Positions 33,553 through 44,336 of a stretch of DNA of 64,000 nt are shown piece by piece (positions within the stretch are counted from its first letter, which is position 1; each line of letters opens with the position of its first letter). Under the pieces are notes generated by a model. The model searched no databases, was not told the origin of the DNA, and saw nothing but the letters and a program-made list of their open reading frames with translations. This DNA comes from Boswellia sacra. Taxonomy: Eukaryota; Streptophyta; Magnoliopsida; Sapindales; Burseraceae. Both the position numbers and the translations under genes were made by a program. The stretch spans positions 365,592 to 429,591 of the forward strand of contig SNVD02010047.1 of NCBI GenBank assembly GCA_013180625.2. Reading direction: 5' to 3'.

Positions 33553-34158
33553 TTTGTTGAATACGGAAGTGAAGGAAGCATTTTGCTGCTGCAAGCTTGC
33601 TTGGATCATGTGAATTTAGATGGAGGAGACATGCAGAAAATGCAACTGAGGCCAGATATTTTAGCTGCAATATTTAGATATCTATTGAATCGACCAAGTT
33701 TTGGTACTGTATTTTGTGAATCATTGAGGTTCAAGATGATCAGTGAAAAATTCCTTGGAGAATTATGTGACACATTACACTTGTCAGTCCTTGACAAACT
33801 TGCCCTTGGTCTTGCTTTGGCAGAGACAGAGAATCTTGAGATCAGAACAATTGGTAAAGTTTGCTTCCCTCTGTGATTTTGTCTCAGGACTATTTTTAAC
33901 ATTCTCTTAAATATTCTGGCGTTTTTTTTTTTAATAACGCGACTGATTCTTTTTTTCTCAGGGCAAAATTTTAGCATGGCTCAAATAGAGGAGTTATGTG
34001 GAAATCCTGCTTCTATTAATTCTGCTGAGAAAATTCAGAACATTATTATGTTGTTGTATCAATCACAGGGCCTTGCCAAGCATGTGGACTCCTTTATGCA
34101 AATGTTGTCATTGATGGATTTGAAAGAGAGGACCCCATTGATACTGGCTCCTTTGCTT
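33553..34158 (+). pseudogene. Fragment of CCR4-NOT subunit NOT1 (two exons and an intron)
   Basis: Two exons join in frame: 33553-33853 (FVEYGSEGSILLLQACLDH, then PSFGTVFCESLRF and LHLSVLDKLALGLALAETEN) and 33962-34158 (GQNFSMAQIEELCGNPASI, then HVDSFMQMLSLMDLKERTP). The intron has a GT donor and a pyrimidine-rich CAG acceptor. From memory, the sequence resembles the N-terminal helical region of plant NOT1, the scaffold of the CCR4-NOT deadenylase. A full NOT1 has well over 2000 residues, so this is a small piece. It has no start codon context and runs at its 3' end into an unrelated TCAACGCCGACT repeat. Keeping the intron points to a DNA-level duplication. The segment is missing from the paralogous region near 63540. 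Confidence 0.65.
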
Positions 34159-34260
34159 TCAACGCCGACTTCTCCGCCTTCAACGCCGACTGATGAACAC
34201 AATAGGTTGGGATTTAAGGCTACACCATTCTCTTTTCTTTCCCCTCACCGATCTATTCAA
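34159..34260. repeat. Block shared with 63554-63660
   Basis: TCAACGCCGACT occurs twice, followed by GATGAACACAATAG and a TTCTCTTTTCTTT tract. The same block follows the zinc-finger remnant at 63554-63660, marking the right end of the long segmental duplication. Confidence 0.7.
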
Positions 34261-34264
34261 AAGT

Positions 34265-34770
34265 TTTATCTTTCAAAGTTAATTATAAATAACATGCATA
34301 ATTTATCAGCAGGTCTACTTGTCTAGAATGGTATATTGATTATTAAAAGTTAAACTTGGTTGACTATCAAAATAAATTAGCTAGCATTTTGCTAAATTTC
34401 AAAACAACTAATCCAACTTTATTATTTTCTCACATTTCTTTTTTATTAAAGTGTGACAAAAAAAAAAAACAATCTTATGTATGAATTAAAAAATTTACAA
34501 TCCTAGACATGGAAAAATTTGAGTAGTCATAATGAAATTTTACGAGTAACTTAATTTTTTTTTTTTGTTTTTTCTCTTTGAATTGTTTTCGGCTTGATGT
34601 TTGTTACTCAAAGGTTGGTTAGTAACGTTAGAAATTGTGACATTTGCTATTTCATTATTACTTTTAATATTGTAATTTGTTTTATAATTTTAAAATATAA
34701 AATTCGTGTTGAATCATTAATTATTATTAATTAAATAATTTTTTTTCGAAACGCGCATAGATCGGATCCT
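34265..34770. repeat. Fourth copy of the SINA-like upstream region, without the gene
   Basis: Matches 25080-25290 and 39470-39800, for example AAAGTTAAACTTGGTTGACTATC, then GCTAAATTTCAAAACAACT and TTTGAGTAGTCATAATGAAATTTTA. The end (ATATAAAATTCGTGTTGAATCATTAAT) matches 39775-39800 and 44010-44030. No SINA coding sequence follows, so it is a truncated or displaced duplicate. Confidence 0.7.
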
Positions 34771-34879
34771 CCTAACATAATTTTCGACGACAGCTTTTTA
34801 AAAAATTAATTAATTAAATTTGTATAAAATAAAAATAAAAGTATTGTATTTTGTATATTATAATATATATAAACATATT

Positions 34880-35080
34880 TTAATTTTAAAATATTTTTAT
34901 TATTTTTGTTATAAATTAGCACAATATATATATGTACCAAACACAATATAAATTTTTCATGGCATTATTTTTACTAGTATATAATAAAATGTAATACCGT
35001 ATAATAATGTACTATTCCACATAGTGTAATACACCAAAGATGCCCTAAAGTCATGTTTGGTAAGCGATACTATATAACAA
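34880..35080. repeat. AT-rich repeat shared with 48140-48330
   Basis: Both copies have ATTAxxACAATACACATRTGTxCCAAACACAATA-like sequence, a TTTTACTAxTATA stretch, AGTGTAATRCACCAAA and TCATGTTTGGTA. It is probably a degenerate MITE. The window has too little contrast to fix its ends or TSD. Confidence 0.5.
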
Positions 35081-35859
35081 TATTTTATTACATTATACTA
35101 AATAATGTAATAAATGTGTTTAGTTAGAATTTAGCATTGTATTAATTTATACAAAATACAACAATTAAATACATGCACATTATATTAAATTATGTAGAGT
35201 TAATATATGAATAGCATTATATTGTATAATGCCAATTCAAAAATATCAAAATCACGCCTATAAAATTGTATATATCCAACAATATCCTTCAATTTTTTAA
35301 ATTTTAAAAATAATTACTTATTTATTTAGTATTTAAATTATAAAATCAATTTTATTTTCTGAAAATTAAAAAGGGAGGGCGTCACCGTTGTCCTTTGTCA
35401 CCGACTAATGATGGGATGACGCACCTAGTGACATCGCCACTACCCAAATGCTCGTCGACATACGATCTATTAGGATTTGTCAGCTATCTCGTTGTTTGAG
35501 CTAGAGATTATTGAAGATCTGGCGATTAAAGTATCAGAGCTAGATTTTTGGTTGACTTCTTCGATTAAAATTAGCTTAAGACAATGAAAGTCATGTCCAT
35601 GTATAGATCGTCTCATGACGATCGTTACGATCGTTCTGCGCATGGTCATGTTGTTAGATGCATCGGAAAAATTTTCCTATAATCGATCTAATGATTGTTC
35701 TAAAATACTACTAAATTTTTATTTTACAAAATAAAATAAAAATATTTTTATATTTTCTATAAAAAATTTATTTTTTATACAAACTAATGCAATACATGAG
35801 TACCCAATATAATTTTGACATAGCACTACTTTTAGTACTATACAATTTTACGTATATTC

Positions 35860-36098
35860 TTTCTAAAATGTAATAATATAAATATAAATTTCAAGAAACA
35901 GGTTTTAAAAACTATTTAATTTGTAATTTTCAAATAAAATATATATTTAATTTGAATAAATTTTAATTTATTTTATTACTAATTTTGAAAGAAATTAGGG
36001 CGTTTTAGTTATTTTATCACCTATAAGTGATTTTATTCATTACTTCATTTAAATTGGTTACAAATGGGGGTAAAAGAGTAATCACAATATATTTAGGC
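35860..36098. mobile_element. Interior and right part of the MULE family, interrupted copy
   Basis: Collinear with 24230-24700: TTCTTTCTAAAATGTAATAATATAA, AAGAAACAGGTTTTAAA, GTTTTAGTTATTTTATCACC, GTGATTTTATTCATTA, then GGGGGTAAAAGAGT. It lacks the MITE found at 24413-24625. Similarity stops at about 36098 and resumes near 39035, so the stretch between looks like an insertion. Confidence 0.6.
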
Positions 36099-37239
36099 TG
36101 TGTTCGATTTCGTTTTCATTTCCTCGTTTTCCATTTTTAACGTTTTAAAAAACAAGGGATAAGTGTGCGTTTTTATTCCCAAAACTCATTTTCATAAAAC
36201 AGATTTTAGGACGTTTTTACCCCTGGTTTATCCCCAAATATACAAACAGTTCCCAAACCCTTAAATCGTTTTTGGTTTCCTCTGCACCTTTCCTCCATTT
36301 CCCCACCGAATACATCCTCTCTCACAAGCGCCCGATCTACCTTGCCACCGTCGCCTCTTCCTCTCCTCTCGTTCACCATCGACGCCTGAGCCTTTCTCGT
36401 TCTCCATCGGTGCCTGGTTTTTAACTATCTTGAACTTTTCCTCTCGTTCTCCACCGAAGACCACCTCAGAACCGCCAGTCGATCTGCCTTGCCACATCGC
36501 CTCCTCCTTTCCTCCCGTTCTCCATCGGCGCCTGGGCCTTTCTTGGCCTCATCACCTCTCCTCTCATCTCCTCATCTCGGCTCATCTTCACCACCGACAC
36601 AAGCAGAACAAGCGCGACAGATAGTCCTCGTCGTCGGCGCCACCGTCACCAGCCTCGACATCAGCCGCTTGCCCGTCAGTTCCGGCCTTTCTCGACCTCA
36701 CCACCTCCAATCTCGCCTCTTCCTATCTCTTCTCATTCGCCGTCGCCGATCTGCTCAACTAATACCCGGTTGTGTGAGGTAACATTTGTATGAATATATT
36801 GGGTTTTTGTGGATTAATTCAATGAAAAATGTGTGGAGATTGGTGTGTTTGCTGGTGGTAGTGGATGTTGGTTGCTCAAAATTAGGCGGGTTGTTGCGGA
36901 ATTGATTTGTTTTTCTGTGTGTATAAAAATGAAATTGATGGCTGAATTGAGGTGATGTTTGGGTTTCCCTTGAATTGAAATGAATTGGTTAAATGAATTG
37001 GCTGAATTGAGGTGTTTTTCTGTGTGTATTCGGCGGGTTGTTGCCAAATTTGGTTGTTTTTTGTGCTTTAATTTAGAACTTTACTCTTGAGATCAACCGA
37101 AGTCATCATAAGCACAATAAAAGGTCCTTTCTCTTTTGAAAAATACACTTAGAATGTGCTATTGACAATAATTTCTTTTGGAGTTTCAAGAAGTTTGTGG
37201 AGAAAATTAAGAGAGGATCTGATTTTTTGTTGGGTGGAA

Positions 37240-37707
37240 ATTGAATGCAGGAATTGACTTCTTGGACTTCAGCCTTCTGAGATTGCAGCAGCAGTGGCAA
37301 CCTCTGTTGCAGGGGCAACCGAAACAGTTGATACTGAGAAAACGATTTCTGTTCTCGCTCAACATGTACAAAAGGTAAAGTTAGTGGTCTCAAAAGTTTT
37401 CATCATTTTTGGTTAGATTAACCTAAAAATTAAATGAATTTAGACTAATATCTTTTTGTTTTTTTGGCAGGAGAGAATACTCAAGTGTGTAAAGATCATA
37501 CATGATTTGTCATTGATTGGTGGGTCTGTTAAGGTTGCAAGTGCTCCAGTACAATTTGTGCCCCAAAGTCCAATTGGTGTGCTGGATGCGGCTTGTTTGA
37601 GCTATAAAAGTGATGACACAGCCGGTGGCTCATGTGCAAGTTCTTCACATAATACTCCAGACACCAAAAGGAGGAAGCTAAACAGACACTGTGCGGTGGA
37701 GCTATAA
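37240..37707 (+). pseudogene. Cyclin D C-terminal fragment (last two exons)
   Basis: The first piece, ending at 37374, reads PSEIAAAVATSVAG, then DTEKTISVLAQHVQK, with donor GTAAAG. A 96-nt intron ends TTTTTGGCAG. The second exon (37471-37707) reads ERILKCVKIIHDLSLI, SPIGVLDAACLSYKSDD, then NTPDTKRRKLNRHCAVEL and a stop. From memory this matches the C-terminus of D-type cyclins of the CYCD2/CYCD4 group, partners of CDKA in G1/S control. The cyclin box exons are absent, so no functional cyclin can be made. Retention of the intron shows capture at DNA level. The reading frames look fresh, with no stop in either exon. Confidence 0.75.
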
Positions 37708-38718
37708 AAATGATAGAAAGTGTTGGAAGATGAGCTATTCATACAATCAATATGTTTTGTTTTATTTATATAGAAGTATTGTTGTTTTTGTGAGGGCAGC
37801 TCCCAATAGATAGTCGAACAAAAAAAAATTGATGATAGAGAATAGAGGATGGATGCAAATGCAAAGAATATAAATGGAGAGGTTTTGGGGAACAAAAACA
37901 TATATGGAAGACAGGAAGAAGATTAATCGAATAAGCTGATTCATGGTTGTGGATGGAGAATGGTGAACGCAATTGAAATATTTCAATTTCATGCTCTTGG
38001 CATGAAGCGGATGGTCACCAGCTGTTGAATATTAGACTTCTTAACAGCTTAGAGACTAGGAGTTGGGAGGCCAAATAAATTAAGGAGGAAGAAATTATCA
38101 AAAAAATAGAAAATACGATGAAAAAGTATGTTGTGCTTTGTGAGATACAGTTGGTTTGATTTATTTCTTTAATTACTTATAATAGTTGTCTAGCACTTTT
38201 ATGCAGAATACAAAAAAATATTATGAGACAATTGACGAAACAGCGAAGACAAATTTTATAATTCACATAGGTTTTCACAAGGATTTGGATTAGTTTAACC
38301 GGTCTTACTGAACCTATGATTTACTTTAATCAGAAGCCGACTCAGCTCCCTGTGTTTGACCATGTTTGTGTGGTTGGACCGAGGGCTTGCAGAGTACTTT
38401 GGTAATATATATGTAATGATGTTGCGTAACAAACCAATAAACATGAGTAGAATGGAACACTGAACTGCGAGATTGAACTTATCGAATGGCCCTACATACC
38501 ACCCACTCCTTTTATCTCCTAAATCAATCTTTCTTTATTAAATGAAACTTTCTTTACTCACATTTCTGTCCACAGAATAGTTTAGGCATCTTCATGAACA
38601 GTTACCAGAATGAATCTATCCGATGATAATATCTACAATCAACACTATCTTGGAAACAGAAAACAGGATTTGAAAACAAGAAAGAATAGAACAATTTCAG
38701 GATTCATTTCCAAATTTA

Positions 38719-38934
38719 TATCTTGTTTTTGTTTTCGAAATTTCAATTCCAAAAAACATTTCCAAACGCATATCTTGTTTTTGTTTTCGAAATTCCAATT
38801 CCAGAAAACATTTTCAAACGTATATCTTGTTTTTGTTTTCGAAATTCCAAACCCAGAAAACATTTTCAAACGCATATCTTGTTTTTGTTTTCCAAATTCC
38901 AATTTCAGAAAACATTTCCAAACGCATATCCTTA
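38719..38934. repeat. Tandem array, 52-bp unit, just over four copies
   Basis: TATCTTG starts at 38719, 38771, 38823 and 38875, and a partial unit at 38927, exactly 52 bp apart. Units read TATCTTGTTTTTGTTTTCGA, then AATTCCAATTCCAGAAAACA and TTTCCAAACGCA, with a few changes. The open frames through it come from the repeat itself. Confidence 0.95.
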
Positions 38935-39034
38935 TTTAAAATACATTCTCTGAATCCATGAAATTCATTTTTCAAATCATTTTGGAAACAAAAACACTAG
39001 AAACAAGAAAGAACTCACCCTATTTAAGAATTAG

Positions 39035-39175
39035 GGGAAGCTTAATGAGAGGGGCGGTTAGTGATGTTACTGATGTATTTGAAAAGTATAGGGTGTTGAT
39101 CAACAAAAATGTCAAACCTTCAAACCTTATATGCAAGTAATGAATTGGCAAACATTAGCGGGAGTTGCCCCAAAA
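39035..39175. mobile_element. Right end of the MULE family upstream of SINA-like B
   Basis: Contains GATGTTACTGATGTATTTGA, GGGTGTTGATC, AATGTCAAACCTTCAAACC, TATGCAAGTAATGAATTGGC and a terminal GCGGGAGTTGCCCC. Reversed, this gives the family's GGGGCAACTCCCGC end and the internal TTTGACATTTTT motif. The sequence just beyond (AAAATTAAAGTACTATTA) matches 24813 on, so the MULE was in place before the SINA region duplicated. Confidence 0.7.
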
Positions 39176-40084
39176 TTAAAGTACTATTAATTCTTTTTAT
39201 AACCAATATATACAAATTTTAAAAATAAATATTTTCTTTGTACATAAAAATAAAAATAAAATTCTCTCGTAAGATTAAAAAAAATTCTTACAAATAACTT
39301 CTTTTTTATTTTTTTTTAACTTTATCATTGTTTTCAAATATTAATTTACTAAAGTAATATATCTAATCTTATATATCTTTGATTGTTTAGTTAAGTTCAA
39401 CATTAAAAGATAAAAACTTTAGGGAGGATAATTTTGATTTGATATAATATTTTTTATTTTAAAATTAATTACAAACGACATATGTAAGATATCAACAAGT
39501 CTACTTATCTAGAAGAGTTTATTCGTTATCAAAAGTTAAACTTGGTTGACTATCAAAATAAATTAGCCAGAATTTTGCTAAATTTCAAAACAACTCTTCC
39601 AACTTTATTATTTTCTCACATTTCTTTTGATAAAAAATAAGAAAAAAAAGTCTTACCTATGAATGGAAAATTTTACGATCTTAACACGCTGAAAAGTTTG
39701 AGTAGTTATAATAAAATTTTATGACAATCTTACTAGTCTTTTGTTATTGTAATTTGTTTTTTAATTTAAAAAAATGAAATTCGCGTTGGATCATTAATGT
39801 TTATTAATTAAAAAATTAAACAAACAAAAAATTTTAACCTGATCGATATTTTCCATGCATGGCATAGACCCACATTTGCACAATCCTAGCTTCTGAAGTT
39901 AAAATAGAATGTGAAGGAATAAATCCAAATTAGAGAAGGATTTGTATTTTCTAGATCGAATAAATAAAAGAAGAAACTAAAGTTAATTATTTTAGTCTCT
40001 TAATTAATTATTAAGATAAAAGGGATCGGAATTTTGATCTAATCAGGATTTTTAATCCTCGTTGATTAAGGTCCATAAGTAGCC

Positions 40085-40091
40085 TATAAAA
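40085..40091 (+). promoter_or_regulatory. TATA box of SINA-like copy B
   Basis: TATAAAA in the proximal promoter block also present at copies A and C; the gene behind it is broken. Confidence 0.6.
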
Positions 40092-40216
40092 AAGAAGAGC
40101 AGGCAAGTGAGGTAGTACTGTTCTGAATTTAATCAAGTTGTTGTGCGAGTGATTTGGGTGATTGTCAATCGGCTAGTCTTTTTCTTCCATTGTTTAATTC
40201 CTCGTAATTTTAGTAA

Positions 40217-41258
40217 ATGCCTAGATCAGAAGGCGAAGGAGATAGTGATCAAATGCTAATTCGTAAATATTGTCCAATTTGCTGCAAGCCCTTCACAAGA
40301 GCTCCCGTCTTTCGGTGTGATTACGGGCATTTAGCCTGTTCTATCTGCTGCCCCAAACTGGAGAGCAAATGTGCCTTCTGCTGTTCCGCTATTGGTTCAA
40401 TCCGGTACAGGAACATTGAAGAAATCATAGGAGAGGAATTGAGCCAAAATGACCCACAAGAGCAAGAAGATCAGGAAGATCATGACAAATACTGTCCCTA
40501 TGTCCCACGTTCTTGCCCATTTGCAGACTGCAGAGTTGCTATACCCCGCTGCAAGTTACACAAACACATTAGCGATAAACACACTCCTAATACAGTGGGA
40601 TTTGTGTTCAATCAACCCTTTCAAGTTGCCTTGAATCCGACCATCATTCTTCAAGAAGAGAATAATCAAAAAGTCCGATTTGCCCTCAAGATTGAAAAAT
40701 ACCCATGAAATAACCGATGGATAACACTAGTCCGCATGCGAGGAGACCAGGATATGGAGGTGGAAGATAAGGATATTGAAATTGAGGCATTTTTTCCGAA
40801 TCCCTTCCCCATGCCAGCTGAGGTTGTTGAGGCAAATCTGCTTTCGCTTCTGTCAGGGCAAGTCCTACTCAAGCACTGATTTGGCCAGATTCAGAGAAAT
40901 TGTCTTGGGTTTTTCCAAACTAAGATTCCCCATGAGAGTGGAGCCTGTGACACCCAAGGACTTGGAGCGGCGGAGAGTTGACCCTTCCATTGAAAGTGAT
41001 CCATTTATTGAGAATATTTTGTCTAATATCTGCCGCTCGTCAAGTGAGATGGAGGATATTGAAAAATATATTCCAAAATCTTCAGAAGAGATCCCTATGG
41101 TCATGAAGGTGGAGCCGAGATCTGGTCCCGATCCTTCATTTGCACATGCAAATGTTGTACGTCTGCTCCGTATTCCAGTATTAGACATTGGAATTTCATA
41201 TTTGCACTATCTTGGTTGCACGCCCCTCAATATCTGCATCAAACAAACAAAGACTTGA
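40217..41258 (+). pseudogene. SINA-like E3 ligase, copy B (stop and frameshift)
   Basis: Very similar to copy A at DNA level, with a shorter N-terminus. The RING-like cluster (CPICCKPF, RCDYGHLACSICC, CAFC) and second zinc cluster are intact. At 40706-40708 TGA replaces the TGG Trp codon of copies A and C in the KYPW motif. Near 40857 there is one extra G (TCAGGGCAAGTCC against TCAAGCAAGTC), after which the frame shifts. The downstream part stays open in the new frame to TGA at 41256-41258. A truncated product with RING and zinc cluster only (163 residues) could still be made, but the damage suggests a pseudogene. Confidence 0.85.
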
Positions 41259-42560
41259 CCAGGGGGATTATTATTATTTTTTTTTGGAGATTTTCTTATT
41301 TTAAGGATTTTGATCGATTTGATTTTTGTGTATTTACATTGAGGATTTTTATTTGTCATTTTGGAATCATTTTGGCTATTATTCTTTTTAGTTTTAATTA
41401 TATTCTTGTTTCTTAATTGGAATGGGTATTCCATTTTGATTGCTCTTGTTTTTAAAACTTTCTTTTTTTTTTCTTTCTTATTACTTAATTTGTTTCATAA
41501 TCTGTGATTAATTTTATAAACCATGCTCTAGTTCTACTAGAAAATGGGCTACATGAAAATTTATTAATTGTTAAAACATTAATTTTTTGGAAAATGATGA
41601 GGGATAGGTTAGAAATCAAGATATATTACTGCTTTATTTAACTTTTAGGGGATATTATTACTTCAAGAATTTTGATTACTTGTATCAAGTTTCTTTTATT
41701 TTGGAGAAAAGATCGGACTCTCCCTTCCCATTTTCTTATTACTGATTTCTTTTCCTATTATATGACTAATATCACTGGTTATCTTATATACTTAATAGTT
41801 GTATGAAAAATAATTAATATTTAATTTGAATTACTCGAAAAGCAGTACTACCTTTTTCTTCGAAGTATCCAAGAGAACGTTGGCAACTCTAACACCATCA
41901 CACAGTGTTTTCCAATCCATTCATTAATTTACTCTGTTTATTTGGCAATTTGAATCTCATACTTAATTAATTTGGCACGTAAAATTTCTTCAATAGTAAC
42001 ATCTGTTGACCTGGAAATTTTGTACACTATGTTGGCATGATAGCTAGATTTTATTGATACGATTATTTTAATGGTGATATGGGCTGTCGAGATAATAATT
42101 GTATACATTAGTTATAGACAGCAGAGATCACTGCTTTAATGATGATTGAAAACAATCAAATTTCGTGCATCATGACTGTGGTATTAAAATATGAACAAGA
42201 AGATCGATGGTGATATGAGCACGGTTCGTTTTTATTTGGAAATAGATAAGTGATAAAATTTGAGCACTTAAATGAGGTTTTGTGTTAATAATAGGGCTTA
42301 GTAATGTAAAATAAAACAATCTGATATCTGAATAAATCATATCTATCCAATATTATGTATGACATGTGTTATAAGATCCTCAAAATTTTAATAAAAATTA
42401 GATGGACAGATGATTAAGTTTAATAAGAATTTGGATGGCATTCAATGCTATCATGATTCAGCAATGACTATGACAAAAATTTTTATTTGTTGATTTTTAA
42501 AAGCTGTCGGTAAATTTATATGCATAATTACCCATGGAATATATGATGAACTGTAAAAGA
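41259..42560. repeat. Downstream flank duplicated with copy C
   Basis: Collinear with 45434-46890 (for example GGAGAAAAGATCGGACTCTC, GGTGATATGGGCTGTCGAGA and GAACAAGAAGATCGATGGTG in both). Copy C has about 150 extra bp at 45800-45985. The B/C duplication is therefore larger, and probably younger, than the split from A. No gene is seen. Confidence 0.8.
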
Positions 42561-43562
42561 AAATATAATACAAAATATAAATGACCAAAAACTCCTAAAC
42601 CTGAAAAGCAAAGCTGGAACTGGCTTGTATAGCCTATGTAGAGCAAGCTGGAACTGGCTTCGTTACTGCTGTCCCAATTCCTTCAGTAAAGGAGAGAATT
42701 GCAATAGCTAATGCATTTGCAGGAACTAAAATTAATTTTATCTTTTTTTGTTTTTTTGTTTTTATGTTTTTTGTTTTACTGCAAAGTGCAAGACATTTGA
42801 AAGTAGATGATTTCCTTAAAAGAAAATTCTCAGATTTTATTGGATTTTATTTTATTACTTGAAGAACATTCAAAAGGTCTTTTATTGCAGAATCAATAAA
42901 TGAATCTACTTTCCATTTCTTTACAAAAATTTTATTACAGAGTTGGGATATGTTTCTACAACAAATTAGAAGTTTAATTTAAGAAGGAAGAGAACAGGGT
43001 GGTTTTGATATTATCTAAAATTTATTTATCAAATATATTTTCTTTAACAAATTTTATGAAAGTGGGGCCTGGATAGAGTTTTAAAGGAATTTAGATAACA
43101 ATACTCAAATTTCTAGAAGACACATCTTAGTTTAGTCAGAATAAGATTCGGGTTTCCCATTTTTTATGTTTTGCTTGTTTTTGTTTTGATATGAATTTAT
43201 CGGAGAACGTGAAGTAATTGTTTGCTTACATATTTTTATTTAGAAACACCAAAAAAAAAAAATCATAATCAAGGTACAATGCTTATAATGCACATCTCCT
43301 TACGAAACTGAAAACGACTTTTTACAGTTTTTTCCCTTCTCTCAACTTTTTCAAATTTACATAATTTGTCCTTTCTTTTTTTATTTCAAATAACTTTTAT
43401 GATTTTGTTCATTAAATATTATATTTTAATAATTTTATAATATTTGAAAACACAAAGTACACATGATCAAACATATTTTCATATAATTTAATTTCTTGTT
43501 ACACATCAACATATCTCTCATTAACGTGTCATTCTCATATCCAACCAGAAATTTTGAAGACA
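42561..43562. other. Intergenic, no gene recognised
   Basis: AT-rich. AAGCTGGAACTGGCTT occurs twice, at 42611-42626 and 42645-42660, a small direct repeat. Otherwise nothing is supported. Confidence 0.5.
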
Positions 43563-43970
43563 AATATGCATCACAAACCACCCTTATGGATGGAAACTGT
43601 TAATTTTGACCTAGGGTTAATGAGTCAACTCAATATCAATTTTTAAAAGTCATTCATTTATTGATACTATTGTGAAGTATCTTTCAAGAGTAATATTAGA
43701 TTTATAACTCATTTAAAATCAATTTATCTTACAATCTGAGTTGGTAAACCATTTATTGATAGAAAATCATCATGTCATGATTTAACTTCTTTCATTTATT
43801 TTCATTTTTTACTTATCTATATTTTGCCAATTCAACTTAACAACTTGTAAGAAAGGTTGATTGTTAAATGAGTTGTAAATGTAACATTACTCATCTTCCA
43901 ATTTTAGGTGATTGCAACCCCTAAATATGTTTTGTTATATTTAAAAATAATTTTAGGCTGGTAAGTCTGT
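43563..43970. mobile_element. Truncated left part of the MULE family upstream of SINA-like C
   Basis: ATGCATCACAAACCACCCTT, then GGAAACTGTTAATTTTGA, matches 23396-23445 in the copy-A MULE. The outermost terminus is missing. A MITE is nested at 43688-43892, and the SINA upstream region resumes at about 43970 (GTTATTGTAATTTGTTTTTT). Confidence 0.6.
43688..43892. mobile_element. 205-bp MITE, GAGTAAT termini, 9-bp TSD
   Basis: The left end is GAGTAATATTAGATTTATAA and the right end, reversed, GAGTAATGTTACATTTACAA; both continue CTCATTTAA. The flanks ATCTTTCAA (43679-43687) and ATCTTCCAA (43893-43901) form a 9-bp TSD with one change. The terminal 8-10 bp and TSD length agree with the MITE at 24413-24625, while the interiors differ. 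Confidence 0.85.
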
Positions 43971-44215
43971 TGTTATTGTAATTTGTTTTTTAATTTAAAA
44001 AAAAAAAAGAGATTCGCGTTGGATCATTAATGTGTGGAATAAATCCAAATTAGAGAAGGATTTGTATTTTCTAGAACAAATAAATACAAGAAGAAACTAA
44101 AAGTTAATTAAATTAGCCTCTTAATTAATTATTAAGATAAAAGGGATTGGAATTCTGATCTAATCAGGATTTCTAATCCTCGTTGATCAAGGTCTAAACG
44201 TTGCCTATAAAAGGA

Positions 44216-44222
44216 AGAGCAG
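44216..44222 (+). promoter_or_regulatory. TATA box of SINA-like copy C
   Basis: TATAAAA within the promoter block shared by the three copies. Confidence 0.6.
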
Positions 44223-44336
44223 GCATGCGAGGCAGTATTATTCTGAAATTAATCAAGTTGTTTTGCGAGTGATTTGGGTGGGTGTCAATCGGCTAGTCTT
44301 TTTCTTCCATTATTCAATTCCTCGTAACTTTGGTAA

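Larger units (their letters stand above)
36101..39030. mobile_element. Inserted segment of about 2.9 kb carrying a cyclin D fragment (boundaries approximate)
   Basis: The segment separates two parts of one MULE copy that are adjacent at 24690-24720. It begins GGCTGTGTTCGATTTCG and ends near CTAGAAACAAGAAAGAACTCACCC. The flanks TATTTA (36095-36100) and TATTTA (near 39020) might be a TSD, but terminal repeats are weak. Inside are a C-rich 36240-36780 stretch resembling a 5' UTR, the cyclin D exons (37240-37707) and a 52-bp tandem array. Its element class is not determined. Confidence 0.45.

Noticed and set aside
38719..38934. CRISPR-like array
   Set aside because: Units are directly adjacent 52-bp tandem repeats without spacers, in plant nuclear DNA.
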